Positions 36,907-48,651 of a stretch of DNA of 64,000 nucleotides are shown here, one piece after another. The DNA is from Gossypium raimondii (Eukaryota > Streptophyta > Magnoliopsida > Malvales > Malvaceae). Position 1 is the stretch's first letter. Every line of letters begins with the position of its first letter. The notes under the pieces are model-generated. The model saw nothing but the letters and a program-made list of their open reading frames with translations, did no database searches and was not told the DNA's origin. The position numbers and the translations under genes are program-made. The stretch covers positions 682,001 through 746,000 of the forward strand of contig NC_068569.1 of NCBI RefSeq assembly GCF_025698545.1. Direction: 5' to 3'.

Positions 36907-37950
36907 ATGGGAGAAACCGGTAATTCCCTCTCTTTGTCTTTTCTTTATGACCAGATCTCAGCTTAATAATCTAACTATGTTTTGTTTCGTTTCTTCTTTT
37001 CCACAGATTCTTTCTTCTCGAACAAATCAGCGAAGATCTTCGTAGCAGGCCATCGAGGCCTAGTTGGTTCTGCCATAGTTCGTAAACTTCAGTCCCTAGG
37101 CTTTACCAACCTCCTACTCCGCACCCATGCCGATCTGGACCTTACTCGCCAATCCGACGTCGAATCCTTCTTCGCCGATGAGAAACCTCACTACGTCGTA
37201 CTAGCTGCCGCTAAAGTTGGTGGGATCCACGCCAACAACACTTACCCTGCCGATTTCATTGCCATCAACCTCCAAATCCAGACCAACGTCATCGATTCCT
37301 CTTACCGCCACGGCGTTAACAAAATCCTCTTCCTTGGTTCCTCTTGTATTTATCCCAAGTTTGCGCCGCAACCCATCCCTGAAAATGCGCTCTTATCCGG
37401 TCCCCTGGAACCCACCAACGAATGGTATGCCGTTGCCAAGATCGCGGGGATCAAAATGTGCCAAGCGTACAGAATTCAGCACGGCTTCGATGCTATTTCC
37501 GCTATGCCGACAAATTTGTACGGCCCCAACGATAATTTCCATCCTGAAAATTCCCACGTTTTGCCCGCTTTGATGCGGAGGTTCCATAAAGCCAAAGTGG
37601 AAGGAGCAAAAGAAGTAGTTGTTTGGGGAACCGGTAGTCCATTAAGGGAATTTTTGCACGTCGACGATCTAGCTGATGCTGTGGTTTTCTTGCTGGGAAA
37701 TTATAGTGGGTTGGAACATGTGAATGTAGGTAGCGGAAAAGAGGTTACTATTAAGGAATTAGCTGAATTGGTTAAGGAAGTTGTTGGGTTTGAAGGGGAA
37801 CTTGTTTGGGATACTTCGAAGCCTGATGGGACTCCTAGGAAACTCATGGACAGCTCGAAGCTTGCTTCATTGGGGTGGAAGGCCAAGATTTCTTTGAAAG
37901 ATGGGCTTATTGATACTTATAAATGGTACTTGGAGAACGTCAAGCAATAA
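36907..37950 (+). CDS. GER1: GDP-L-fucose synthase
   Basis: Bifunctional 3,5-epimerase/4-reductase that turns GDP-4-keto-6-deoxy-mannose into GDP-L-fucose with NADPH, in the cytosol. GDP-L-fucose is needed for xyloglucan, RG-II and glycoprotein fucosylation. Two exons: a 13-base first exon (36907-36919, MGET) and 37007-37950, separated by an 87-base intron. The 318 residues are the normal length. Seen: a Rossmann nucleotide motif GHRGLVGS (19-26), the short-chain dehydrogenase triad Ser in GSSCIYP (about 116-117), Y145 and K149 in YAVAK, and NLYGPNDNF. It belongs to the extended SDR family. Arabidopsis has two copies, GER1 and GER2; which one this matches cannot be told. Confidence 0.95.
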
Positions 37951-40900
37951 TGGCAGAGCAGGTGATATTGTTGGTTTCTTCCCTGATGAATTTTTTGATC
38001 GGGGTATTTGTTGTTTTGTGATGTTGTCATTATTATCATCGCCTATTGTTTGTTTATTGTTATGTTTGGATACGCCGTGGAATAATTTGAGGTTAATTTT
38101 GTACCAATTATATGGCATCCAAGTTGAGCATGAGGAATTCCTTTGCTATATATTGGATCAAACTTTCTATTGAGGAACTGACTAGATTTTTCTTTTTATT
38201 TAATTTCGAACTGGATTAAATTATGTTCAATTATGGTTGAGGTTTATTCCATCTTATAGTTATCTTTGTTTGAAGGATATAAATGAAACAGCTATGAACT
38301 AGGTTTCTGCTAAATTTTGGTACGGTCATCTAATTACTTGATTTTGCTATTGTTAGTTAGAGACAACATCTTTGTAGTTTTTGAAATGTGGGGATGGTAT
38401 TATGTTATAGTTGTAAGCTGCCAGGGTGGTTAGGAATTCGTATTAGTGTTAAATTCAAGTTAAACTATCTTATGTATGATAAATAATGCTTGATACTTTC
38501 TGTGATATATATTGACTTGAATGGTAATTATTAGGAGGCTTGCCATTGCTTGTCTAATGTCATTTTTATGTCTTCAAATTCCATGATTGGTTCATTATTA
38601 CGGACTTTTATGTATGCATTATGTTAGTCCAGCTATGTTTAACCTTTAGGAGGAAGGTTATTCTGTTGTTGCACATAAAAGTATGTCAAGTAGCGAGGGA
38701 CATGTATGAACTTGCTACTTTATTTCACCCATACATAACCATGTCTATGGTTCTTTTTTATTATATTGTTCTACCATTATACTTTTTGTACGTATCATCC
38801 CATAAATCCCACCCATTCTAGAATTTGAATTTGAAACATCCAAAGATTTATAGTCTGAAGCTCTAACTGCAAGGGTGTTTCCCCACTCCCATCTCCTCCC
38901 AAGGACTTCGATGGCTGTGGTTTAGCTTTTACCATTTTGGAATAGTGTCAAAACACTCATTGTTGCAGTGTAAGTTTCTTTTTTTTGACTGAAGCACTAG
39001 ATGTTAAGCATTTAGTTTATATCATCAAATAATCTTCTACTACTAGATTCAACCAAAGTGGATTTCATTCTGGCAATCTATGCATCCCACTCTTCCAGTT
39101 TACATCTTCAACATGTGCTAATTTTGTTTGATTTATGTCAATGAACATGAGGACTAAGTTTACCGCTCTTACCCCTTGATATCGTAAATGGGTACTATGA
39201 AATATGTCTTTGTAGTCTACACAGTTACCTTTGGTCATTGTTTTGTGAATCTCTGTAGTGCAACAGTATACCTGATTTCAGCTAATGCAATTGCTGGTTG
39301 TGTAGCTCATACAGCTTGGTCATGTGCTCTGCTTTTTCCATTTAGGCCTTATTTTGTTGGATTTCTTTACTCACAATGAATTAAAAAAATTGTTAAGACT
39401 GCAATAATTTTGGCTTATATACCCTGTTTGAAATTTGTGTAGTTCATCGTATGTTTGAACGAGATAGATGGTATTCATTCTTGATGGATGACTTCTCTCT
39501 GATGATGTTAATGGCAAAAGTTCTCTATATATGAACTTTGTGATTCAGTAAATTCCCGTCTTATGTTTTTATTCTTGTTAGTTGCATTATGTGCATGGTT
39601 GGCTGTATTATTAAGCTATTGTGGACCAATTTGGCCCGTTAGAGTGGTGCCATTGTTTGATATGTGGAATAGCCATTACTCGAGAAACTATGGTGCTGAG
39701 AGACATCAATTGAGGGACGGGGGAGAAGAGACCAAATATTATAATACGCCAGAAGAGTACCAATTGAAGCATTAATTTTGGATGAGTAAGCTGCAGATGC
39801 AATTAATTAATTAACAGAGGGCAGGATCAGCTAGATTTTTAGGTCCCCAAAGTACCATACGTTACGACGCCAATTGAATGAAGGCTTGGATTGGGAGCAA
39901 GAAACGACAGGGACACCGAGATAGATTTTAACCAGTTAAAAAAGGTACAAAAGTCATAAATACAAGGGGGTCCCTCTTCATTAATTTCCACTCCCCTCTC
40001 TTGAATGCTGTAGCTTTTGGTTTCCAGAATTGGTTCAGTTTTGGTGCAAAAGTCGTAAACACAATACTTGAGCTGTAATGGAAAAATATGACCATATCAA
40101 GTGAAAAATGGTAGAAAGTAGATAGATAAATAAAAGATGGCAGAGCTGGTTTAGGCTAGCAAACAAAACATAGGCATTAGGCTATATGGTTTGAGACAGA
40201 CATTTTACCTACACTCTACAGCTAAGAGCTCAGCTCGGTACTGATTTTCGAAACTGGTCATTGCATGCACAAATTAGCAAAATTGGGTCATAAATAAAAT
40301 CACTGTTTCCAATTTTAATTATTATTTCATTGCTAAAATCTGTCTTCTGCTACTCCCATAAGACAAGATCATAAATCTGCTGATATGTGCCACCCTCTCT
40401 GGCTTTTTGATTTGGACAGCCACCCCTGACTCAGAATGAGTCAAAAGGTCTTTTTACTTATCATTTTTGAATAGGTTAAATTCTGTTTCGAAATTTTGAT
40501 CTTTAAATTTATATACGGTACTTATTAGAAGTCTAATTAATAAATTAACGAATATTATTTGTAAATTTTTAAAAATTATAAAAACTTAGAAGATTCCAAT
40601 CAGAGAATATAAACTAAAAGAAATATGATTTTAAGCTGCTGCTTTCCACAATACAAAATATGTCCAAGTAACTTATTTCCCGAGAAATGAAAGTACCATG
40701 ATATCAAGCATTTCGTGTGAAATATTTGAAAAGGGAAACAATTAGTATCCAAAAGCAATACACATATGGCAAAAAACACTTTATCTAAAGGGGGTAGAAA
40801 TGTTTCTGAAAGACATGAACCCATCTGACACAGACAAATTAGTAAACACACATTACTTTGATTCTAAATATAAATTAGGCAACAAAAATGGGAAATCTCT

Positions 40901-41650
40901 AAACAATTTATCAATGAGAAATCACTTTCCAGGAAATTACCATCAATGAAAAAGGCCCCACCCACCAAAGACCATCAACCATCAAACCATTCAAAACAAA
41001 TATAATCACATCTCAACTTTTTTTTAGAGATAAACACACACACCTAACCAATAGTCTAAAACATAAACACCCCAAAACACAACCCAGTTTCACGTGCAGA
41101 CCAAAAACCAAAAAAGAAAACAAAAAAACCCCCCAAAATTTGCAGAGCAGTGCCAGCATGATAGGACACTTCCATGAATCCCCAAACCCCATCCTCCTCC
41201 TCCTCCTCCTCCTCACTCATTAACCCTCATCTTTTCTTGTCTCCCCCTTTGTTTTTTATTGTTTTTCTCAAAATTATCAATGCTCTTTTTAAAATAATAA
41301 ATAAATATAGCCCCCAATTTAGACTCTATTTTCATGGTGCCCCTGCCCTGCACAACGGCCATTTCTAGGTGCTCTCTAGGTCAACAGAAACCCCATTAAA
41401 GTGAACAGAGATGCATGAGAGTAAATGCACGAGGAGATTGCAAATTTATTACACAAACATATTTCCCCAGAAAATACACAATAAATTACCACTACAAATT
41501 GAGCTTTGAATTGAAGTTTTCATTGTTAGAAGGAACCCCAAAATTTACTCATTTACTGCTCTATTTTTGGTTCAATTTTTTAAAGCTTCATGAAGCAAGC
41601 AACAAGCACATAACTAAAGCTGAAAGAGGAAGTTAGTGTTACTAAAATTT
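37951..41650. other. 3.7-kb intergenic region, no gene recognised
   Basis: Composition to about 39800 is less AT-rich than other spacers and may include a long 3' flank or an unannotated transcript. One 70-residue open frame at 39563-39775 begins hydrophobic and ends charged, but matches nothing I know. A partial family B foldback end (AGGTTAAATTCTGT) lies near 40473. A CTC/CCT repeat lies at about 41190-41215. Confidence 0.45.
41190..41215. repeat. (CCT)n microsatellite
   Basis: Short run of about eight CTC units upstream of the putative minus-strand transcript end. Confidence 0.8.
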
Positions 41651-41792
41651 AAAGAAAAAGGGGAAAAGATGAGCAAAGAGAGCAACATACCCATTGCTTT
41701 TAACCCAACATTATGGACCAACAATGTAGGCACTAAGCAGCAAAAAAGGCAACAAAATTTTTTTTAGTGTATCATAAATGAACAATATAAGA

Positions 41793-41818
41793 GATTGAGC
41801 CGATCCCGCCAATATCAC
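41793..41818 (-). promoter_or_regulatory. miR171 target-mimic-like site with 4-base bulge
   Basis: On the minus strand the site reads GTGATATTGGCG, then GGAT, then CGGCTCAATC. Removing GGAT leaves the exact complement of the conserved miR171 core (UGAUUGAGCCGCGCCAAUAUC, positions 2-21; base 1 mismatched) and of 20 bases of the miR171b/c register. The bulge falls between positions 11 and 12 (miR171a) or 8 and 9 (miR171b). Endogenous target mimics such as IPS1 pair this way, with a central bulge that blocks cleavage. The ordinary targets are the GRAS genes SCL6/22/27. Confidence 0.6.
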
Positions 41819-42309
41819 CACCGCCGCCGCCGCTTCCGCTGCCATCTCATCCACCATCTTCCATCACCAGAAGCTGAAGATGAAGAAAAAGAAGAGAGCT
41901 TGCAAAGATTGGACTTTGAGGAAACTTATAATATCCCTTCTATTATTGCTCCATGCTTCTTCATATGAGCATCCAAAACCCATTTGCTTCACATAAATTG
42001 TCATGGGAAAGCTCAATCTTGCTTCAATTTTCACTGCAGTCACCATACTGAACCACTCTTGAAGAAAGCTTTCACACCACCACAAGCCTATCATCATTAT
42101 AACACAAAACAATGAGAGGGATATTAAAAAAATGACCTTTTCTTTTTCAAACACTACTCCCCAAAAATAAAAACATAGTACGTTTTGATTGTTATTTTTC
42201 TTTCCCTTTGGCAAAGCTTTCCTTAGGATGAGGTTTTCTTGTCCTATCTTAACAAGAAAAAGTTGAGATATTCAAAGAGTGAATCAAAAGAAAGATAACA
42301 TTTTGAATA

Positions 42310-42339
42310 AAGAAGAAGAAGAAGAAGAAGAAGAAGAAG
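42310..42339. repeat. (GAA)n microsatellite
   Basis: About ten AGA units, read as a CTT-rich leader on the minus strand of the putative non-coding transcript. Confidence 0.9.
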
Positions 42340-42826
42340 GAAAAGAAGTTGAAACTGGGTTTGTTTGGGTTGCTTGTAAATGTATGTACACTCAAAAACA
42401 TAATGAGACCAAGTGAAAATGTGGGCAATGAAAGGGGATGGATGGTGCTTATTAGTACGGTTTTGGAGTGGAAGTTGGAGGAGAGGGGAAGGGATGGGAG
42501 GGGGAGGGGATGGCTTTTGGCTTAACCACACAGCTCAGTTTACAGGTTCAAGTTCAGCGCCAAAGCTGTTCACTTTACTTGCCCCAGAAGCCCCCAGATT
42601 AGCTAGATTTGCGCAAGCAACCTTTGTCTTCTTCTTGTTTCCTTGCTTACCCTTCATCATTTCCAAAAATCCCTTCTTTATCCCCCCACTTTTCCCCATG
42701 TTTTGGATTCCACAATATATAATAAAAACTGATTTAACAATATAAACATACTTCTAAAAGAACCCAACACCATAAACAAATACGTATCTCTCTTTCTTTT
42801 GTGCTTTTTTCTAGTTAGGTTAAATT

Positions 42827-43269
42827 CTATTGTTGGTACTGTATTTTGTAAAAATTATGGATTTAGTTTTTATATTTTTGAATTTAAAATTTTAGTCCTA
42901 TCCCAAACAATAGTAGTTAAATATGTTTGGTTAAATTCAATTATTAATTGTGTACTATACATAAAGTTGTAGATATTCTCCAATTGGATCATTATAAATC
43001 CTTATATTTTTGAATTTTAAAATTTCACCTTGACACAAATAACAATTGTTAATCTATTAATAAAATTTTTGTAAGTAATATATGGAAATAATGAATTAAC
43101 ATGACACTACATGTATGATATATGATAATATAATTGGCGCATAAAATTTTAAAAATAGCAGAATTTAACCATTATTGTTTAATAAACACTAAAATTTTAA
43201 ATTTAAAAAGTATAAAGATTAAATCATCATCTTTCACAAAATACAGGGACTAATAACAGAATTAAACCT
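42827..43269. mobile_element. Family B inverted-repeat MITE
   Basis: The left end GGTTAAATTCTATTGTTGGTA pairs with the right end, whose inverse begins GGTTTAATTCTGTTATTAGT. Pairing continues through CTGTATTTTGT and the AAATTTAAAATTTTAG block. It is about 440 bases long, with no coding capacity. Target duplications are unclear. It lies just upstream of the candidate non-coding transcript. Confidence 0.65.
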
Positions 43270-45085
43270 TTTTCCTTTACATTCAAAATCATGTGCAATT
43301 GTTTTCTTCAATTCTGACTGTACTGAACCAAAGCAGCAGCAAAGCCGAGGTGCGAGATTTATCGAGACTTCCACCCCCACACCCTACGCCCCCACCACCC
43401 AACAGTGGATATCGGCCTCAACAATAACATTCGTTTTTATGGATTCTAGGGAGCCTAAGTGGCTAACCCCATATCAACCTACATCCACTCCAGTCTCTGT
43501 CTTTCTTCAATATGGATGGGTTTTTTAGGGTTCGTTTGGAAGTTGGGGTCCCCTCCGGTCAAACAATTCCTACTCCCATACATACATATATTTATCTCTT
43601 TTTTGTGCCAGGGGGCCCTCCTCTTTGAACCGTGGGACCGAATACCTAACAACAGGGTTCTTCGGTCATTCGGCTCTAGCGGCAACTGTTGAAACAAATT
43701 AAAGAACCAAAAAAAAAAAAGTGTACCCCGGATTTCACGTATCCATGTTTAACACTTGTTGAATTTCCTCTTTTTTTTTTTTTTACTCCTTTCTTGTCTG
43801 TGCTGTGGCTTTTTCATTGATTATTAGTATGTAAATGTAGGTTTGCTTATTCTGTTAACGTGGGGGGTAATGGGGTTATGAATGAAGATGAAGAGCAACG
43901 TGTAGGGTGATGCATTATTAGAAATTTATGTATCGGGTTTTGTTTGTTTGTTTATAAAATATAGGATTCCAAGTGGCAAAAAACAAAGCAAAGCCCGAGA
44001 AGTAGACTATCACAATAAAAGAACAGGGAAGAGTCAGAATGTCTGAGGAAAAGTCTGATTTTTGGTCTTTAGTTTTTGGGTTTTGCTGCTCATTTACCAT
44101 TTACTAATAATAATACTCTTTTAATTCTAATATAACTTGTATATTTAATTAACATAATTTTTTTTTCTAACTCTTGTTTAATGTTCTTAAACTTATATTA
44201 ATAGGTTGCGGCTTACTTCGTAAATAATTTATATTAAATATTTAAAAGTATTTAAATTTAACACATTATAATATTTATAAATTTGAATAGCATTTAAGTT
44301 AATTTATTTTTATTTAACAATATTATATTTAAAATAGACACTTTAATTTTTAACAATAAATCCTTTTTTTCTCATATTTTCTAAAAGTAATCATTACTAA
44401 AAGCCCAACATTTTAGCTATTATAATCTAGCCAATAGTGGCATAATATTTCCATTTTACAAGTGATTATAAAAGTTAGTTTAGAGTATATTTCATGAACA
44501 ATTTTTTTGAAGAGTATTTGTGTTAGGGAGATTAATCACTGTTATCAGCAATAAATATCTATCCAAATTGCAGCAATTTTTTTATTAAAATAAATTCCCA
44601 ATTAATGGAAAATCCCTCTTATTTGTTAACAGAAGTACAAACCAATGCATCATTTTCCTTTGCTTAAAACTTGAAACTGTGTGAATTAAATTATTTGTGT
44701 AGTCCCTACCCCTTACAAAAAACTTGAAACTGCCAATTATGGCACCACCTTATGCTATTGTTAATTAGTCATAAAGAGAGAGAATTACAAATTCCTTGGT
44801 TAAGTTGATGTTTAGAAGCCCATTTATTAGGAAGTTGGTTTTCACTTGAGGATTTTGGTTGACTATTAATTATTCTGGGCCCTGAGTTTGCTGTACTGCA
44901 AAATCGACTTGCCTTGTTTAGGACAACTAAAAGCTCCCTAATATGGCTTAACACAACAAAAAAATTTCTTTAATTTGGGTAGCTTAAGGGCCCGAAGCTT
45001 GAAAGCAGTTCAGTGGAGTGGCCACCCTTTTGTTTAGGGTTACATTCTAAATATTAAAATAAAAGTATAGGTGTTGAGAGGTTCA

Positions 45086-45412
45086 ACTATCATAAAGTTT
45101 CTTGTATTAAGAATTAGATTATATTTTATTTTCTCTATTAAAAAAAAGAGCAAATTGGTTTTTTTGTGAAAATTATTTTCACTTCTATTGTTAAAATTAG
45201 TTATTGTATGTCGACATAAGGTATACATGACACATCATGTGTAATTATTTGGTTATTCTATTAATGACATCAAATTTTAATAGTAAAATGAATGAAAATT
45301 TTAACTGTAATGATTAGTTTTCTTTTAATTTAATATATAGAGATTAATTTACTAATTTTTGAAATAAATGGAGTAAAATGTAATTTGACTCCTTTATCCT
45401 ATATCGGGTTTT
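45086..45412. mobile_element. Family A foldback MITE, third copy
   Basis: Begins CTATCATAAAGTTTCTTGTATTAAG and ends near GACTCCTTTATCCTATATCGGG. The core motif GTGTAATTATTTGGTTATTCTATTAATG matches the second copy's GTGTAACTG segment. Diverged and non-autonomous. Confidence 0.55.
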
Positions 45413-46236
45413 AAACTTATCCAATATCATTTTTTATAGATAATCTGATCACGTTCAAGTCCTCGGCTTTTATCATTTTTGGTGAGATCAGTTAGTTTGC
45501 GACCAACTTTATTTATGAGGGATGTTATCAAATTGGGAATTATTATGCTAATCAAATTGAATCCAAAAAAAAAGGGGAGATGATATTTTAAAAAGAAAGA
45601 AAAGCAAATGCAATATTGGGTATAGAAATGGAAAAAAGAGAGAGCCAAATCTGGGTACAATTTTTACAAAAAGGTACTACTTTCTTCTTTTTGGGGTGGT
45701 GGTGGTAAGGCTCCAACTTGCATAGTTTATTTTCAGTTTAAGAGTTGAAATATTTGAAAGGAGAAAAACAACCCTATTTATTAGACAAATATGGAAAAAA
45801 GGGTAAAACAAAATGCCTCAAAAGCAAAAAGAAAAACAGAGGGGGGAATGGATTATAATTATTGATGATGAGACCACGTTGTTCCACTTTTCTTTTTTAC
45901 TTGATTGCTCCATTTCTTGTTATGGTGGAAAACATATGTTTGACACGTTTAAGCTTTAAAAAAAAAAAAAGAGCCCACCAATGCCTCTGTCTCTGCCATA
46001 CCCTACCCTGTGTCCCTGTCTTTCCCTCAGTGTTGACTGTTGAGAACACGCTCCTTCTTCATACATACATAATAATATTTTGCACTTGAAAATACACAAA
46101 GCACCTACACATCTTTATTGGTTGTTCTTTTGTATATTAAATAATAAATTAAAGAAAACTCCAAAAAGAAAAAATAAAACAATTGTCATCGTCAATGCAT
46201 GTCTAATATAAACTTGTGGGGTTTTCTTTTTTTACT

Positions 46237-48651
46237 CTAGGCATCGATGTCGCATGAAAACATTGGAGCCATGAATGAGTTAAGCTCACCAAAAATGATA
46301 TCCCTATCTTCATCGGCGAGACTGCTCGAATCTTGACATTCCAAGTACGTTTCCACGTTTTCAGGGAAGCTGTATCGTGTTGGTTCTGACGTCGTCGATG
46401 GTGGTGGTGTCAACTGGCATTGATCAACTACTACTGCCGATGTCATCTCCATCATCTCTTTGAACTTTGAAGATTGAAGGAGAAGCCCTAACGCTGACGT
46501 GGCATTCCCCGGCCTTGGCTGAGTCAGCAAGGTTTCGCTAGGGATGCCGACGCAGGTGCCTTGCGGCTGCCGGTTGTCGTCGTCGGTGGTGGTGAAGAAA
46601 CTTGGGTTATGTTGTTGATGATGACTAGGGCTTGCTAGTGTCGAGGCAGTGGTGGCGTCTATATTAGAGTTAGGGGTGGTAGGGTTGGTTTGGTTTGGCT
46701 TTAGCCATTTGATATAACGACTTAAATCGAAGTTGGTCACAGCGTTTAATCCTCGATACTCTATAGCAGCCATATCATATGCTGTGGCAGCTTCTTCTTG
46801 TGTAGCTGCAAAAAGTCAATGAATATTTCTATAAATTGACAGTCTTCATGTTTTAAGGTTAGTGGACCATCCTATTAAATTGATTCTGATTTAACCCTTC
46901 TCTTAAAGCAATACATATAATTGAGGTAAAAGTATGATAAGACACATTAAATAAGAGTTGGATTGCATATTGTTTTATCTATTCAAAAATTTAATAAATT
47001 AATTATTATATATTAAATAGAAAAATAAATGGATCATTTTATTAAGATTTTCATTTATTTTACTATTAAAACCGATGTTTCATTTAAATTAATATATATG
47101 AATTAATTTACTTATTTTTAATAAAAAGAACTAATAATATAATTCAATTCCATTCGACTTGCATAATAAACAGTTATTGGTTTTGATTGAAACCCATAAG
47201 TTTGACAAATTGCACTAATTTGGCATTAATACGTGTATATGAAAAGGAAAATTAAAAGAAAGCAAAAAATCACATCGCAATCGGGTCATGCAATTGTATA
47301 TTATACGAATATTATTAGATCTACATTTATTCTTACATGACATTTGGCGACCCTAGTTTGGTTTGTAAATATTAAAAAATTAAAATAAAAGAAAAAGACA
47401 GGTTAAGAGTTTTGATACCGTATGTCCCAAGATAGAGGTATTTGTTGCCGAAAACTCTGCCAATGCGAGCTTCCCATCTTCCATTATGGTGATGTCTGTT
47501 GGGTTAAATTTGTTGTTATGTTAGTTTTGTGATTAAAAAAGATAAAATTGAATAGTTGGATAATAAAAAATTGTTAATAATTGAGAGATTATTTTATAAT
47601 TATTTTTTATAATTAGGTAATAAAAATAAATTTATTAAGAGTTAGTAGTATCGATCCCTTGATAATATATATTACCTAGCAACACCTCTATATTTAGAAA
47701 CTCCGCGAGAGAAGCCACTAGATTTCCTGCAGAGTTATCAAAGACATTAATTTTAGCTGAATTCACATCAATCGCTTCTTTTATATATGTGGTGGAAGAA
47801 GGTCGTCAAGTCATTAATCTTACCTTCTCAATGATCCAATATACTCTTCTCTAGATTGATTCTCCATTTCTTTTAATTCCTTCTGGTATGTTGATACCTG
47901 CATATTGTTCATATTACAAATGTTTATAACACCAGAAAGTTATAAATATTATAAGGAACACTTTATCCATGCCGCCATATTTATATAATACCGGAAAGTT
48001 AAGAATGGTATCTTGACCCCAGTATTTGAGTGCTGCTAAATCATAAGCATGTGCTGCAGATTCTTCATCATCATAAGCACCTGAAAAAAAAAAACAAAAA
48101 AAAAAGAAGGTAAATTTCCCACCATTAAAAATTAAAGTTCCTTGAAAAGAAAACGTAGTAATTAACGTATTTACCAAGATAGACTGCATTGTGAGCATTA
48201 ATGCATAAACAGAAGCAGCAACAACCATGGAAATGGAGAAGAAGAAATCAGTAAACTCACTGCTAAATATAACTTATAATCTCAAAGATCATCATAAAAC
48301 TAAAAAAGGGGTTAGTGAATGAATACCTTGGCGTCCTTTCTTGTTTTGTGATTCATTCCAGCAATTCTTGTCCCACAGGTGAGCTTCATATCGACCTGTC
48401 CACCTATGCCTGAAATTAACAATCCATATAATTAACATGCAACTCTATACGAAAATCCGTGATCTGATAACTAAAATGACTTGCCTAGTGACCCCTCGAT
48501 AAATAGAGCTACGTTGTGGTGGTGAATCTCTTGGAAAACTTCTCCTAGTTCTCTTCTTCACCTTAGTAACATCATTACTTGTAGAAATATTGTTATTAAC
48601 ACTACCACTTTGTGCACTGTTTTTCTGGTTCACCTGTGATAGTTTCGTCAT
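46237..48651 (-). CDS. AP2-type transcription factor, WRINKLED3/4-like
   Basis: Nuclear DNA-binding factor of the AP2 subfamily with two AP2 domains. The WRI3/WRI4 relatives activate fatty-acid synthesis genes for cutin and wax. Eight exons (48651-48485, 48409-48327, 48183-48175, 48080-47992, 47897-47824, 47726-47676, 47495-47419, 46805-46237) give 372 residues. AP2 domain 1 spans about 49-116 ([24 protein letters not shown]) and domain 2 about 150-210 ([32 protein letters not shown]). The 9-nt exon 3 encodes the conserved VYL of domain 1. Intron 1 uses a GC donor (AG|GCAAGT). A conserved tail ([15 protein letters not shown]) matches Arabidopsis At1g16060 and At1g79700. Start chosen at the first ATG; upstream sequence is open but has no ATG. 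Confidence 0.92.
46933..47160. mobile_element. Family A foldback MITE remnant in a WRI-like intron
   Basis: A shortened copy with AAGAGTTGGATTGCATATTG at the left and CTAATAATATAATTCAATTCC at the right. It lacks most of the central block. It sits in the last intron (46806-47418) of the AP2 gene and is probably neutral. Confidence 0.45.

Larger units (their letters stand above)
41650..42710 (-). ncRNA. Candidate long non-coding RNA carrying a miR171-mimic site
   Basis: Read on the minus strand, the region starts with a TATATATT string near 42720, passes a C/T-rich leader (42480-42540) and a CTT repeat, and then loses coding character. The best open frame is 42098-41864 (about 76 codons starting MIGLWW); it matches no family I know. 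Near the 3' end it carries the bulged miR171-complementary site at 41793-41818, next to a GGC repeat. The strand and extent are inferred from leader-like composition only. Whether it is transcribed cannot be seen from sequence. Confidence 0.35.
42711..46236. other. Intergenic region with foldback repeats
   Basis: Contains the family B element at 42827-43269 and a family A copy at 45086-45412. A moderately GC-balanced block at 43300-43700 has no recognisable gene. Nothing else was identified. Confidence 0.5.

Noticed and set aside
41149-41162. Partial match to miR167 (GCCAGCATGAT)
   Set aside because: Only 12 contiguous bases agree, the 5' seed is absent and there is no hairpin.
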